Notes under the pieces: model-generated | Databases searched by the model: none | The model's input: only the letters and a program-made list of their open reading frames with translations | Told to the model about the DNA's origin: nothing | Position numbers and translations under genes: made by a program | Assembly (NCBI GenBank): GCA_946415245.1 | Contig: CAMKRS010000003.1 | Span: 36,350-100,349, forward strand | DNA length: 64,000 nucleotides | DNA from: an uncultured Prevotella sp. | GTDB lineage: Bacteria; Bacteroidota; Bacteroidia; Bacteroidales; Bacteroidaceae | Reading direction: 5' to 3' | In this document: in pieces, positions 1-7,863 of the stretch | Layout: each line of letters starts with the position of its first letter | Numbering within the stretch: the stretch's first letter is position 1

Positions 1-2
1 CA

Positions 3-455
3 CCTTATGCCTACAACTCCATCATCGACTTCTACGATAACATCGTGTCTTGCAAAAATGCCCTATATGGCAGCATGGGTGCTACCACGCCTAATGAAAA
101 GTCGCTCATCTACTTCTGCAAGAATGCTGGTAATACCACGCTAGCAGCTCAGGCCAACACCGTTGTCAGCAAACTCGACAATGCACTGGCTAAGATCAAG
201 GCCATGAAGGCGCCGTTTGCTCTCTATTACAGTGATGCATCTTGTAAGGTAGCCATTGATGCACTTGGTGAACTGGACGATGCCCTTGGTGAGCTGGCCG
301 AGACGCTGAAGGCTTACGCAGGCAACGAGACCGTTGAGAATCAGTGTCAGGTAATAAACGAGAACTATGTCGACAACGTGGTTGTTGCCACCTATCGTCT
401 CCTCGCTGATAATGCCCAGAAACTTTATCAGTCTATTGTGAATATTAAGAAATAA
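3..455 (+). CDS. Imelysin-like (IrpA/M75-type) protein, C-terminal part
   Basis: The reading frame is open from base 3, so this is the last 150 residues of a gene that begins outside the window; the GTG at 45 in the ORF track is only an artefact of the window edge. The helical, Ala/Leu-rich tail (NALYGSMGA, ALGELAETLKAY) resembles imelysin-like periplasmic proteins of Bacteroidetes. That family is often encoded next to a di-haem oxidoreductase, as here, 12 bases upstream of the next start, which suggests an operon. Imelysin-like proteins are linked to iron or haem handling at the cell surface. No HxxE-type signature is available in the visible part, so the assignment rests on overall resemblance and neighbourhood. 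Confidence 0.5.
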   Translation, partial: PYAYNSIIDFYDNIVSCKNALYGSMGATTPNEKSLIYFCKNAGNTTLAAQANTVVSKLDNALAKIKAMKAPFALYYSDASCKVAIDALGELDDALGELAETLKAYAGNETVENQCQVINENYVDNVVVATYRLLADNAQKLYQSIVNIKK

Positions 456-467
456 AACTTTTAGCTT

Positions 468-2177
468 ATGAACAGACTATCATTCTTTGGTAGTATGCTA
501 TTAGGTGCCTTCATCACCGTCGGATGTTCCGACGGTGATGATGCCGCTAATCCCACCACATGGGATATCGGCGAACCTACGACTACCGATTATCCAGAAG
601 ATTACTATGCCGGAGGTCTGCTCGGTACCACTGCCGAGAACTCTTCCACAGCTTTCAAACAGCCCTCGAAGGCGGTTGAAACCGCAGGCATGATGACGGC
701 CTTCAACGAAGGCGAGTATCTCTTTGAGAAAGACTACAACACCAACACCGATGGCGCTTTCCACGGACTGGGTCCTGTCTATGTGCGTCGCGGTTGTCTC
801 TATTGTCACCCAGGCTACGGTCACGGTGCCCGTCAGACAGACTACAAGGCCGATACCCATCGCAACGGTTATCTGCTCGTCATCTACGACAAGACCACCA
901 ATGCCTACATTCGTTCGGTGGCTGGTATGCCGCAGACGGGAGCCGTAAAACCTTTCAAGGCGCCTATCGACGAGAATCAGATCCGTATTGCGTGGAACAA
1001 CTATACTGACGAATGGGGCAATCAGTTCCCTGATGGTGAAACCTATTCACTCATCTATCCTGAAGTATCCATCCCCTACTCTGCCTACTATGCACCTGTG
1101 ATTGTGGCCCGTGGCGGTAGCGATGTAACACTGGATGAGGCTCAGTATAATAACGAGATTGGTGTATTGCTCGAATCCACCATCGGTATCTACGGCACAG
1201 GTCTGACGGATGCCATTCCCGATGAAGATATCACTGCGCAATGGAAGTCGGAGAGCGACTATTTCAACAGCATCGGCAAGACTGATGCCCTGAACCCTGT
1301 TATGTGGGATCAGACGACCGGCACTTGGAAGAGCTATTACAGCAATTCACTGCAGGGTGATGGCACAAAGTATGTGCGTCGCTATACCTATGCGATGTCG
1401 CGTGGTCCTATCCTCGATGCTGCTGGTGCCAACGCTATTTGGAACATCACCAATGTGACACGCTCCGATCGTCGTTATCACTACCTCGATCTTGCCGGCA
1501 TCTATTATGCCACAAAGTCATCACAGGATCCAGAGGTACAGGCAGGATTCACAGACTACATCAATCGCATCGATCCCACAGGTGCTCATCCCGAGTGGCA
1601 TACAGGCAACCTCGAGAAAGATATCTACACCTATCTCACCAGCAAACAACTGGATGCTGAGATGACTGATGCACAGTACAAGAACCTCATGATCTGGCAT
1701 CGTGGACTGGCTGTTCCTGCAGCCCGTAACACCACCACCGAGGACTTTAAGAAAGGCAAGGAACTTTTCTCGCAGATTGGCTGTGCCAATTGTCACCGTC
1801 CCTCGTGGCAGACGGGTGAGGATCATATTCAGGATCCCGCCAAGTTCTTTACCTCTGACAGTGATATGCCGCGCTATCCGCATCAGAAGATCTGGCCTTA
1901 CACCGACTTCGTACAGCACCGCTTGTGGATGAAGAACGACATCCGCACGGGTTGGTGTCGTACTACCCCGCTATGGGGACGTGGTCTCGCTGGCAAGACC
2001 GGCAGTGGTGTGGAGCGCTTGCACGACTGTCGTGCTCGTAATGTGTTGGAGGCCATCATGTGGCACGGGTGTAAGAACGAGGGCGGAACGAGCGATGCCT
2101 ACCAGACCGTTGTGAAGTTCCGCAACCTGACGAAGAAGGAACGCGAGCAATTGATTTACTTTATTGAATCCATTTAA
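468..2177 (+). CDS. Di-haem oxidoreductase family lipoprotein (DUF1111-like)
   Basis: A 569-residue exported lipoprotein: the N-terminus MNRLSFFGSMLLGAFITVGC is a signal peptide with a lipobox ending in Cys20. Two haem c attachment motifs are visible, CLYCH near residue 110 and CANCH near residue 439, the spacing expected for the di-haem thiol oxidoreductase/DUF1111 family related to di-haem peroxidases. The protein should sit in the periplasm, anchored to a membrane, and carry out electron transfer or peroxide-type redox chemistry; the substrate is unknown. It follows the imelysin-like gene by 12 bases and is followed by a cytochrome c maturation gene, so an operon for a haem/iron redox function is likely. 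Confidence 0.85.
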   Translation: MNRLSFFGSMLLGAFITVGCSDGDDAANPTTWDIGEPTTTDYPEDYYAGGLLGTTAENSSTAFKQPSKAVETAGMMTAFNEGEYLFEKDYNTNTDGAFHGLGPVYVRRGCLYCHPGYGHGARQTDYKADTHRNGYLLVIYDKTTNAYIRSVAGMPQTGAVKPFKAPIDENQIRIAWNNYTDEWGNQFPDGETYSLIYPEVSIPYSAYYAPVIVARGGSDVTLDEAQYNNEIGVLLESTIGIYGTGLTDAIPDEDITAQWKSESDYFNSIGKTDALNPVMWDQTTGTWKSYYSNSLQGDGTKYVRRYTYAMSRGPILDAAGANAIWNITNVTRSDRRYHYLDLAGIYYATKSSQDPEVQAGFTDYINRIDPTGAHPEWHTGNLEKDIYTYLTSKQLDAEMTDAQYKNLMIWHRGLAVPAARNTTTEDFKKGKELFSQIGCANCHRPSWQTGEDHIQDPAKFFTSDSDMPRYPHQKIWPYTDFVQHRLWMKNDIRTGWCRTTPLWGRGLAGKTGSGVERLHDCRARNVLEAIMWHGCKNEGGTSDAYQTVVKFRNLTKKEREQLIYFIESI

Positions 2178-2211
2178 CGGCTATAGGTATTGCGTTTTTC
2201 GATTTAATTTC

Positions 2212-2219
2212 GTACCTTT
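2212..2219 (+). promoter_or_regulatory. Bacteroidetes -7 box upstream of resB-ccsA
   Basis: TACCTTTG matches the TAnnTTTG box, 8 bases before the ATG at 2227. It favours 2227 over the longer ORF start at 2164, which lies inside the preceding gene. Confidence 0.55.
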
Positions 2220-2226
2220 GCAGCCG

Positions 2227-4308
2227 ATGAAATGGACAAAGATAACCGTCTGCTCCCTATACACGCTCATTGTAGTGTGTATAGGGTTTGCTACTGTCAT
2301 AGAAAAATACCGCGGCACCACGTTTGTCAGTGAGCATATCTATGGTGCTTGGTGGTTTTCTGCACTATGGGCAGTACTCACCATAGTGGCACTTGTCTAT
2401 ATCATCCAGCAACGGTTGTATAAGCGCCTGGCGGTGATGTTGCTCCACCTGTCGTTTGTGGTGATATTGGCAGGTGCACTCACCACACACCTCTTTGCCC
2501 GCAGAGGCATCGTCAGACTTAGGACTAATGTGCCAGAAATGATTTTCATCGATAAAGACAATAGGGTGGAACATTTGCCTTTCTCACTGACACTGAAGGA
2601 GTTTCGTATCATCAACTATCCTGGCACCGATGCGCCACTCGACTATCAGAGCATCGTCAAAAGTGGTAATGACGAGGTCGTCGTCTCTATGAACCACATC
2701 GGCAATATCGATGGCTACCGCCTGTTCCAGCAGAGCTACGACACCGATGGCGAGGGTGTGACACTGGGTATCAGCCATGATCCCTACGGTATCGCCATCA
2801 CCTACGTGGGCTATCTTTTACTATTGATAGGTATCATCGCCACCCTATTGTCGCGAAAGACCCAGATGCGCTCGCTTTATCGCAAAGCCATCGCGGTGAC
2901 AGTGCTTTTCTTCGGCATGAACACTGGCGCGGTAGCAAATTCTTGCGTCCCTTCGGTAGCAAGCGGCATAGCCGAGTCTTCACTCTTCACTCTTCACTCT
3001 TCACTTCCTGTCGTAGACGCAGACATCGCCCACCGCATGGGCACCATCCATGTGCTCTACAACAACCGCATCTGTCCGCTCAACACCGTCGCCACCGACT
3101 TCACCATGAAGCTTACGGGTAGTGCTTCGTGGAAAGGTTATTCTGCCGACGAGGTGTTTTTCAGTTGGATGATCTATTACATGCCGTGGGAGGAAGAGTT
3201 GCTCAAAAATAACCCCAAGCAGAAAGGTGCTGAGGAAAGGAAAGCTATCGTCGAGATGTTCTACAACGGACAGTTTACCAAAATATTCCCCTATCGTTTA
3301 GACGACGCCGTCAGTTGGTACTCGCCAGGCGGACAGGTATTACCGAGGGAGATTCCCGTCAAGGAACAGTTCTTCATCAAGCAGTCGATGGACTTTCTCA
3401 CTGAAGCCATCGTCACAGGACAGCGCGACCGTGCCTTTGAGATTATTGCGAAGATCAAACTCTTCCAACAAGACATGATCGGCGACGTCTTGCCCAGCAA
3501 GAGCAAAACCCAGGCAGAACTCTTCTTTAATAAGATGTACAGTCAGAAGTGGCCGGTATTCCTATCACTGACGCTCAGCCTGCTGCTGTGTATCGCTATG
3601 CTCTTTTGGCGGAAGCGAGTGATTCGCTATTCTCTTTTCACTTTTGCTTTCCTCCTCTTCGCTTACATCACTCTCTCGCTTGGCTTACGCTGGTGGCTTG
3701 GTGGTCATATCCCCGTGAGCAATGGCCCAGAGACTATGCTCTTCATGGCATGGGTGATGCTTTTGCTCACCATCCTGATACAAAAGAAATTCCCCATCAT
3801 CCTGGCTTTCGGACCACTCATAAGCTCTTTCTGTCTCTTGGTGGCTATGCTCGGCGGCAGCAGTTCTCAGCTTACACCTCTCATGCCTGTGTTGCAGTCG
3901 CCGTTGCTGTCCATCCACGTGATGACCGTCATGTGCGCCTACGCCCTCTTTGCCTTGCAGATGCTCTTAGGCATCTACGCCTTTGGGGCCCCCAACTCCA
4001 ACTTGGAGCGAATCACGGCTCTTTCGCAACTCTTGCTCTACCCAGCCGTTTTCCTGCTTACCATCGGTATCTTCCTTGGTGCTGTCTGGGCCAATGTATC
4101 GTGGGGAAACTACTGGTCGTGGGATCCTAAAGAGTCGTGGGCACTCATCACCCTCATGGTCTATGCTGTCCCACTCCACAAGTCGTCTATCAGCCGCTTC
4201 CGCAGCACCCGCTTTTACCACAGCTACATGATCTGTGCCTTCCTCGCCGTCATCATCACCTATTTCGGTGTGAATTACCTGTTGGGAGGAATGCACAGTT
4301 ATGCCTGA
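2227..4308 (+). CDS. ccsA: Fused ResB-CcsA cytochrome c biogenesis protein
   Basis: A 693-residue polytopic membrane protein of the System II cytochrome c maturation pathway, which moves haem to the periplasm and attaches it to CxxCH motifs. The N-terminal half is ResB-like (membrane helices around residues 8-30, 40-60 and 70-85, then a periplasmic domain). The C-terminal half is a CcmC/CcsA domain with the tryptophan-rich haem-handling motif WGNYWSWDPKESW near residue 624. It lies directly after a gene for a CxxCH protein, a fitting client. The start at 2227 is chosen from the -7 box. Oddity: four perfect 7-bp repeats (2978-3005) encode SLFTLHSSL in the periplasmic part and look like an insertion. 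Confidence 0.9.
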   Translation: MKWTKITVCSLYTLIVVCIGFATVIEKYRGTTFVSEHIYGAWWFSALWAVLTIVALVYIIQQRLYKRLAVMLLHLSFVVILAGALTTHLFARRGIVRLRTNVPEMIFIDKDNRVEHLPFSLTLKEFRIINYPGTDAPLDYQSIVKSGNDEVVVSMNHIGNIDGYRLFQQSYDTDGEGVTLGISHDPYGIAITYVGYLLLLIGIIATLLSRKTQMRSLYRKAIAVTVLFFGMNTGAVANSCVPSVASGIAESSLFTLHSSLPVVDADIAHRMGTIHVLYNNRICPLNTVATDFTMKLTGSASWKGYSADEVFFSWMIYYMPWEEELLKNNPKQKGAEERKAIVEMFYNGQFTKIFPYRLDDAVSWYSPGGQVLPREIPVKEQFFIKQSMDFLTEAIVTGQRDRAFEIIAKIKLFQQDMIGDVLPSKSKTQAELFFNKMYSQKWPVFLSLTLSLLLCIAMLFWRKRVIRYSLFTFAFLLFAYITLSLGLRWWLGGHIPVSNGPETMLFMAWVMLLLTILIQKKFPIILAFGPLISSFCLLVAMLGGSSSQLTPLMPVLQSPLLSIHVMTVMCAYALFALQMLLGIYAFGAPNSNLERITALSQLLLYPAVFLLTIGIFLGAVWANVSWGNYWSWDPKESWALITLMVYAVPLHKSSISRFRSTRFYHSYMICAFLAVIITYFGVNYLLGGMHSYA
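2978..3005 (+). repeat. 7-bp tandem repeat (CTTCACT)x4 inside ccsA
   Basis: Four exact copies of CTTCACT within the coding region. Because 7 is not a multiple of 3, gain or loss of one unit would shift the frame. Confidence 0.9.
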
Positions 4309-4312
4309 TTTC

Positions 4313-4960
4313 TTAAATATAAAATTCTGAGGAATCTACCAATCCTGCTCGTAAAGCGTATTTGATGACCTCGTGAGCCGTATTGACACCGAGTTTGCGG
4401 AAGATGTTCTTGCGGTGAGTAGTGATGGTGTGGACACTCGAGAAGCGCTCGTTGGCAATCTCTTTGGTGGTCTTGCCCTGAGCGATAGCACGCACGATCT
4501 CCGTCTCCGTCTCCGTCAGGATGCTGGGGTTCTCTTCATCTTCCTGTTGCTGGTTGATGATCACTTCCAACGCCCGCTGACTGATATGACGGTTGTGACG
4601 GCTGACAGCATCGAGGGCATCGCGGATATCCTTCAGCGGACCATCCTTGAACACGATGCTGAACTGGTGGGATGAATAGACCACGCGGCGCAGGAACTGC
4701 GGAGTGAGTTCATCGCTGATGAGAATCCACTCTGACAGTGCAAAACGCTCAGCGACAATCAGCAACTGATCCTCGTCGGCGAAGTCGAACAGCGTGTAGT
4801 CGAGCAGCACGACAGCATTCTCGTGTTCCTTCAACAGCTGAACGAGTCCGGCCTTGTCGCTAGCCTTGTAGATGTCGTTTTCACCCTTCTGGCGAATCAG
4901 ACTCTCCAGCGCGAACCGCGTCAGTTCCTGATTGTCTGCTAAGATATATTTTCCCATCAT
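4313..4960 (-). CDS. LuxR/NarL-type response regulator
   Basis: A 215-residue two-domain regulator. The N-terminal receiver-like domain (residues 1-115) carries Asp54 in VVLLDYTLFDF as the likely phosphorylation site and Asp9 in the acidic pocket. The C-terminal LuxR-type helix-turn-helix (about residues 148-210) is recognised from LTETETEIVRAIAQGKTTKEI and the following THRKNIFRKLGV. No histidine kinase gene is next to it, so it is an orphan, and its target is unknown. It is convergent with ccsA, with only 4 bases between the stops. A -7 box (TACCTTTG on the minus strand) lies just upstream of the start. Confidence 0.88.
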   Translation of the reverse strand: MMGKYILADNQELTRFALESLIRQKGENDIYKASDKAGLVQLLKEHENAVVLLDYTLFDFADEDQLLIVAERFALSEWILISDELTPQFLRRVVYSSHQFSIVFKDGPLKDIRDALDAVSRHNRHISQRALEVIINQQQEDEENPSILTETETEIVRAIAQGKTTKEIANERFSSVHTITTHRKNIFRKLGVNTAHEVIKYALRAGLVDSSEFYI

Positions 4961-4975
4961 TTACCTATTTGCGTG

Positions 4976-4983
4976 CAAAGGTA
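4976..4983 (-). promoter_or_regulatory. -7 box of the LuxR-type regulator gene
   Basis: CAAAGGTA on the plus strand reads TACCTTTG on the minus strand, 16 bases from the start at 4960. It lies just beyond the metY stop, so the regulator has its own promoter. Confidence 0.5.
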
Positions 4984-4994
4984 CAAACTTTTTT

Positions 4995-6281
4995 TTAAAT
5001 TTTGTCGAGTGCCTGCGACAAATCATCAATGATGTCGTCGATATGCTCTGTACCGATACTCAGACGGATGGTCGACGGTGTGATGTGCTGCTCGGCAAGT
5101 TCCTCAGGCGAGAGCTGTGAGTGGGTGGTGGTGTAAGGATGGATCACCAGACTTTTCACATCGGCCACATTGGCCAGCAACGAGAAGATCTGCAAGGCAT
5201 CGATGAACTTCCAGGCCTCTTCCTGTCCACCCTTGATCTCGAAGGTGAAGATCGAGGCACCACCGTTGGGGAAATACTTCTGATACAACTTGTGGTCGTG
5301 ATGACTCTCGAGGGCCGGATGGTTCACCTTGGCCACCTTCGGATGGTTGGCGAGAAAATCGACGACCTTCAGGGCATTCTCCACATGACGCTCTACACGC
5401 AGACTCAATGTCTCAACACCCTGCAAGAGGATGAAGGCATTGAAGGGCGAGATAGCAGCACCGGTATCACGCAGGATGACGGCACGGATGCGGGTGACGT
5501 AAGCGGCTGCACCTACTGCATCAGCAAAGACGATACCATGATACGAGGGATCGGGCTTAGAGAGCGTGGGGAACTTGTCGTTCTGTTTCCAATCGAACTT
5601 ACCACCATCGACGATGACACCACCGAGGCTTGAACCGTGACCACCCAGGAACTTCGTTGCCGAATGCACCACAATGTCAGCTCCGTGCTCCAACGGACGA
5701 ATCAGATACGGTGTACCAAACGTGTTGTCGACGATAAACGGAATACCGTGCTTGTGGGCCACAGCTGCCACACCTTCGAGGTCGAGCACGTCAGAGTTGG
5801 GGTTGCCGAAAGTCTCGGCATATACTACTTTTGTGTTGGGTTGGATAGCAGCTTCGAGGGCCTCGAGGTCGTTCACATTGATAATCGTATTCGTGATGCC
5901 CTGAGTAGCCAGCGTGTGGGTAATCAGGTTGTATGAACCACCATAGAGGTTATCAGCAGCCACGATATGATCGCCATTCTGTACGATGTTCTGCAGCGCA
6001 TAGGTGATAGCAGCAGCACCAGAGGCAACTGCCAATCCGGCTACACCACCCTCGAGGGCAGCAACGCGATCCTCGAACACACCCTGAGTCGAATTGGTCA
6101 GACGACCATAGATATTACCTGCATCGCGAAGACCGAAACGGTCGGCTGCGTGCTGAGAGTTGTGGAACACATACGACGTGGTCTGATAGATGGGCACTGC
6201 GCGAGCGTCAGTTGCGGGGTCTGCCTGTTCCTGGCCTACATGAAGCTGTAAAGTCTCAAACTTGTAATTCTTTGTACTCAT
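4995..6281 (-). CDS. metY: O-acetylhomoserine sulfhydrylase / aminocarboxypropyltransferase
   Basis: A 428-residue PLP enzyme of the Cys/Met metabolism family. It makes homocysteine (or methionine directly) from O-acetylhomoserine and sulfide or methanethiol in the cytoplasm. The PLP-binding lysine lies in SATKFLGGHGSSLGG, and the N-terminal FETLQLHVGQ and YQTTSYVF stretches are typical of MetY. Length is normal for MetY and longer than cystathionine gamma-synthase. It is divergent from an Lrp-type regulator, suggesting, but not proving, control by that regulator. A minus-strand -7 box lies about 108 bases upstream. Confidence 0.93.
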   Translation of the reverse strand: MSTKNYKFETLQLHVGQEQADPATDARAVPIYQTTSYVFHNSQHAADRFGLRDAGNIYGRLTNSTQGVFEDRVAALEGGVAGLAVASGAAAITYALQNIVQNGDHIVAADNLYGGSYNLITHTLATQGITNTIINVNDLEALEAAIQPNTKVVYAETFGNPNSDVLDLEGVAAVAHKHGIPFIVDNTFGTPYLIRPLEHGADIVVHSATKFLGGHGSSLGGVIVDGGKFDWKQNDKFPTLSKPDPSYHGIVFADAVGAAAYVTRIRAVILRDTGAAISPFNAFILLQGVETLSLRVERHVENALKVVDFLANHPKVAKVNHPALESHHDHKLYQKYFPNGGASIFTFEIKGGQEEAWKFIDALQIFSLLANVADVKSLVIHPYTTTHSQLSPEELAEQHITPSTIRLSIGTEHIDDIIDDLSQALDKI

Positions 6282-6295
6282 AACCTTATCCTTTC

Positions 6296-6316
6296 TTAAT
6301 TTTTAATTGTTAATAC
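6296..6316. repeat. Short 7-bp repeat upstream of metY
   Basis: Three units TTAATTT, TTAATTG and TTAATAC in the metY 5' region, of the same 7-bp style as other repeats in this window. Confidence 0.5.
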
Positions 6317-6388
6317 TGTTTCTATTCCCTTTTGGTTTACGCCGCTTTCCTGATTGACAGGAAAAGCTCAAATGTCTTTTCGACGGTG

Positions 6389-6396
6389 CAAAGGTA
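6389..6396 (-). promoter_or_regulatory. -7 box of metY
   Basis: CAAAGGTA (TACCTTTG on the minus strand) lies 108 bases upstream of the metY start. The long 5' leader has room for regulation, but I recognise no riboswitch in it. Confidence 0.5.
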
Positions 6397-6447
6397 CGAA
6401 CTTTAGAAATATCTTCCAAATTTCTTGCAGAATTCAGAAAATATCGC

Positions 6448-6455
6448 TATATTTG
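6448..6455 (+). promoter_or_regulatory. -7 box of the Lrp-family gene
   Basis: TATATTTG, divergent from the metY promoter by about 50 bases; an Lrp-type protein could act on both. Confidence 0.5.
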
Positions 6456-6524
6456 CAGCCGAGAAAGAAAATCTTTCCATACAGGCCCCTTTTGAGCGCC
6501 TCAAACAGAATAAAAATCTAAATT

Positions 6525-6989
6525 ATGGCGGAAATCCTCGACGAAACCGACCTGCAGATACTGAAAACGCTGCAAAAAAACGCGAAATTGACCACAAAAG
6601 AGCTGGCCGATGCCGTTCATCTGACCCCAACACCCGTCTTTGAGCGTCAAAAACGACTTGAGAAGAAAGGCTATATTAAGAAGTATGTGGCAATCCTCGA
6701 TCCAGAGATGCTGGGTCAAGGTCTGCAAGTGTTCTGCAAAGTGAAACTCAAGCAGATCAACCACGAGATAGCCGACGCATTCAACCGTCGTATCCAGCGC
6801 ATACCCGAAGTCACCGAGTGCTATAACACCTCGGGCGCCTACGACTACTTATTAAAGGTACGTGCACGCGATATGAAACAATATCAGGAGTTTGTGCTCA
6901 ACAAACTCGGCGAGATAGAGAGTCTGGCCTCTATCGAGAGTACCTTCGTGATGAGCGAACTGAAACAGAATTACGGTATCAACATCTAA
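6525..6989 (+). CDS. Lrp/AsnC-family transcriptional regulator
   Basis: A 154-residue regulator. The N-terminal winged helix (residues 5-60: LDETDLQILKTLQKNAKLTTKELADAVHL, in two parts) binds DNA. The C-terminal RAM/AsnC ligand-binding domain (about residues 70-150, ending in STFVMSELKQ) senses amino acids and drives oligomer formation. Length matches Lrp. It is divergent from metY and 25 bases upstream of an acid phosphatase gene. Its likely target is the metY promoter or its own, inferred from the layout only. Confidence 0.92.
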   Translation: MAEILDETDLQILKTLQKNAKLTTKELADAVHLTPTPVFERQKRLEKKGYIKKYVAILDPEMLGQGLQVFCKVKLKQINHEIADAFNRRIQRIPEVTECYNTSGAYDYLLKVRARDMKQYQEFVLNKLGEIESLASIESTFVMSELKQNYGINI

Positions 6990-7014
6990 CAGAAATCATA
7001 AAAAATAAGACTAT

Positions 7015-7740
7015 ATGAAAAGAATTCTTATCGCCCTCTTTGCAGCCGTCATCGCTGCTGTAAATGTCAACGCTCAGTTTAGGAGCACCTATTTCACCGC
7101 TGACGAGATGCCCAATGGTGTCGTCTTCCTGCCATCACCGCCCGACACCACATCGATACTGTTCATCAGCGATTACGCCCAATATATGTGGGGTAAGACC
7201 ATCCGCAACACAGAACGCGGACAAGAAGCCATCGACCATGTGGTGACGTCAGTATCTGAAATGGCGGCCCTTTTCAGCAAACCCTTTGGTATGACCATCT
7301 CAAGAGAGGCAACGCCCGCTATCTACAAGATGCTGTTGAAGGCGATTCCCACCCTACGTCTGAGTGCTGTCCATCCCAAGGAGACCTATATGCGCAAGCG
7401 ACCCTATGTCAGGATGAACGAGACAACACCTGTTCCTCAGGAAGAAGAGGAACTGCGCAATTCCGGCTCCTACCCTTCCGGACATGCCATCCGAGGTTGG
7501 GGAATGGCTCTGTTGCTGGCAGAAATCAATCCTGCAGCACAAGATGCCTTGTTGAAATTGGGTTATGAATGGGGAGAGAGCCGCGTCATCCTCGGCTATC
7601 ACTGGCAGACGGATATCGATGCCGCCATCGCTCTGGCCTCAGCCAGCTATGCCCGCCTGCACACCAGCCAAGAGTTTCTCGACGATATGGCCAAAGCCCG
7701 CGAGGAATATGCCTGCCTGAGTAAAAACCAGACGCGCTAA
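7015..7740 (+). CDS. Class A acid phosphatase (PAP2 superfamily)
   Basis: A 241-residue exported enzyme with signal peptide MKRILIALFAAVIAAVNVNA. The PAP2 phosphatase signature is complete: KETYMRKRPY carries the first motif, GSYPSGHAIRGW the second and ESRVILGYHWQTDIDA the third, including the catalytic histidine. The GSYPSGH form is typical of class A non-specific acid phosphatases (PhoN type), which dephosphorylate organic phosphate esters in the periplasm. It starts 25 bases after the Lrp gene and may be co-transcribed with it. A specific substrate cannot be read from the sequence. Confidence 0.88.
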   Translation: MKRILIALFAAVIAAVNVNAQFRSTYFTADEMPNGVVFLPSPPDTTSILFISDYAQYMWGKTIRNTERGQEAIDHVVTSVSEMAALFSKPFGMTISREATPAIYKMLLKAIPTLRLSAVHPKETYMRKRPYVRMNETTPVPQEEEELRNSGSYPSGHAIRGWGMALLLAEINPAAQDALLKLGYEWGESRVILGYHWQTDIDAAIALASASYARLHTSQEFLDDMAKAREEYACLSKNQTR

Positions 7741-7770
7741 TCCCCGTTTTTTCAAATGTGGTGCGGCGCT

Positions 7771-7834
7771 TCAACTTGTCATTGCAACAATACTGATAAA
7801 CAAAAAAACTTTTTTCATATACCTTATTTTGATA
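7771..7834 (-). pseudogene. Truncated copy of the start of the 19210 lipoprotein gene
   Basis: Read on the minus strand, this segment matches 19194-19250 over about 56 bases with 3 mismatches, including one exact 27-base run that covers the upstream region and start codon. The reading frame MKKVFLFISIVAMTS stops at TGA after 15 codons, whereas the intact gene at 19210 continues (MKKVFMFISIAAMTT). It therefore looks like a duplication remnant of that gene's 5' end, left downstream of vapE. The similarity ends abruptly near 7779. Confidence 0.75.
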
Positions 7835-7842
7835 TTGTTTTT

Positions 7843-7863
7843 TTGTATCAAATGGGGCGTTTC
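7843..7863 (-). repeat. Copy A of a 21-bp dispersed element at the vapE 3' end
   Basis: Minus-strand sequence GAAACGCCCC followed by ATTTGATACAA begins at the vapE stop codon. It matches 21372-21392 at 20 of 21 positions. The function is unknown. Confidence 0.65.

Noticed and set aside
3549-4130. 193-residue ORF inside ccsA in another frame
   Set aside because: The CcsA frame has the haem-handling motif and membrane helices; the alternative has no recognisable feature.
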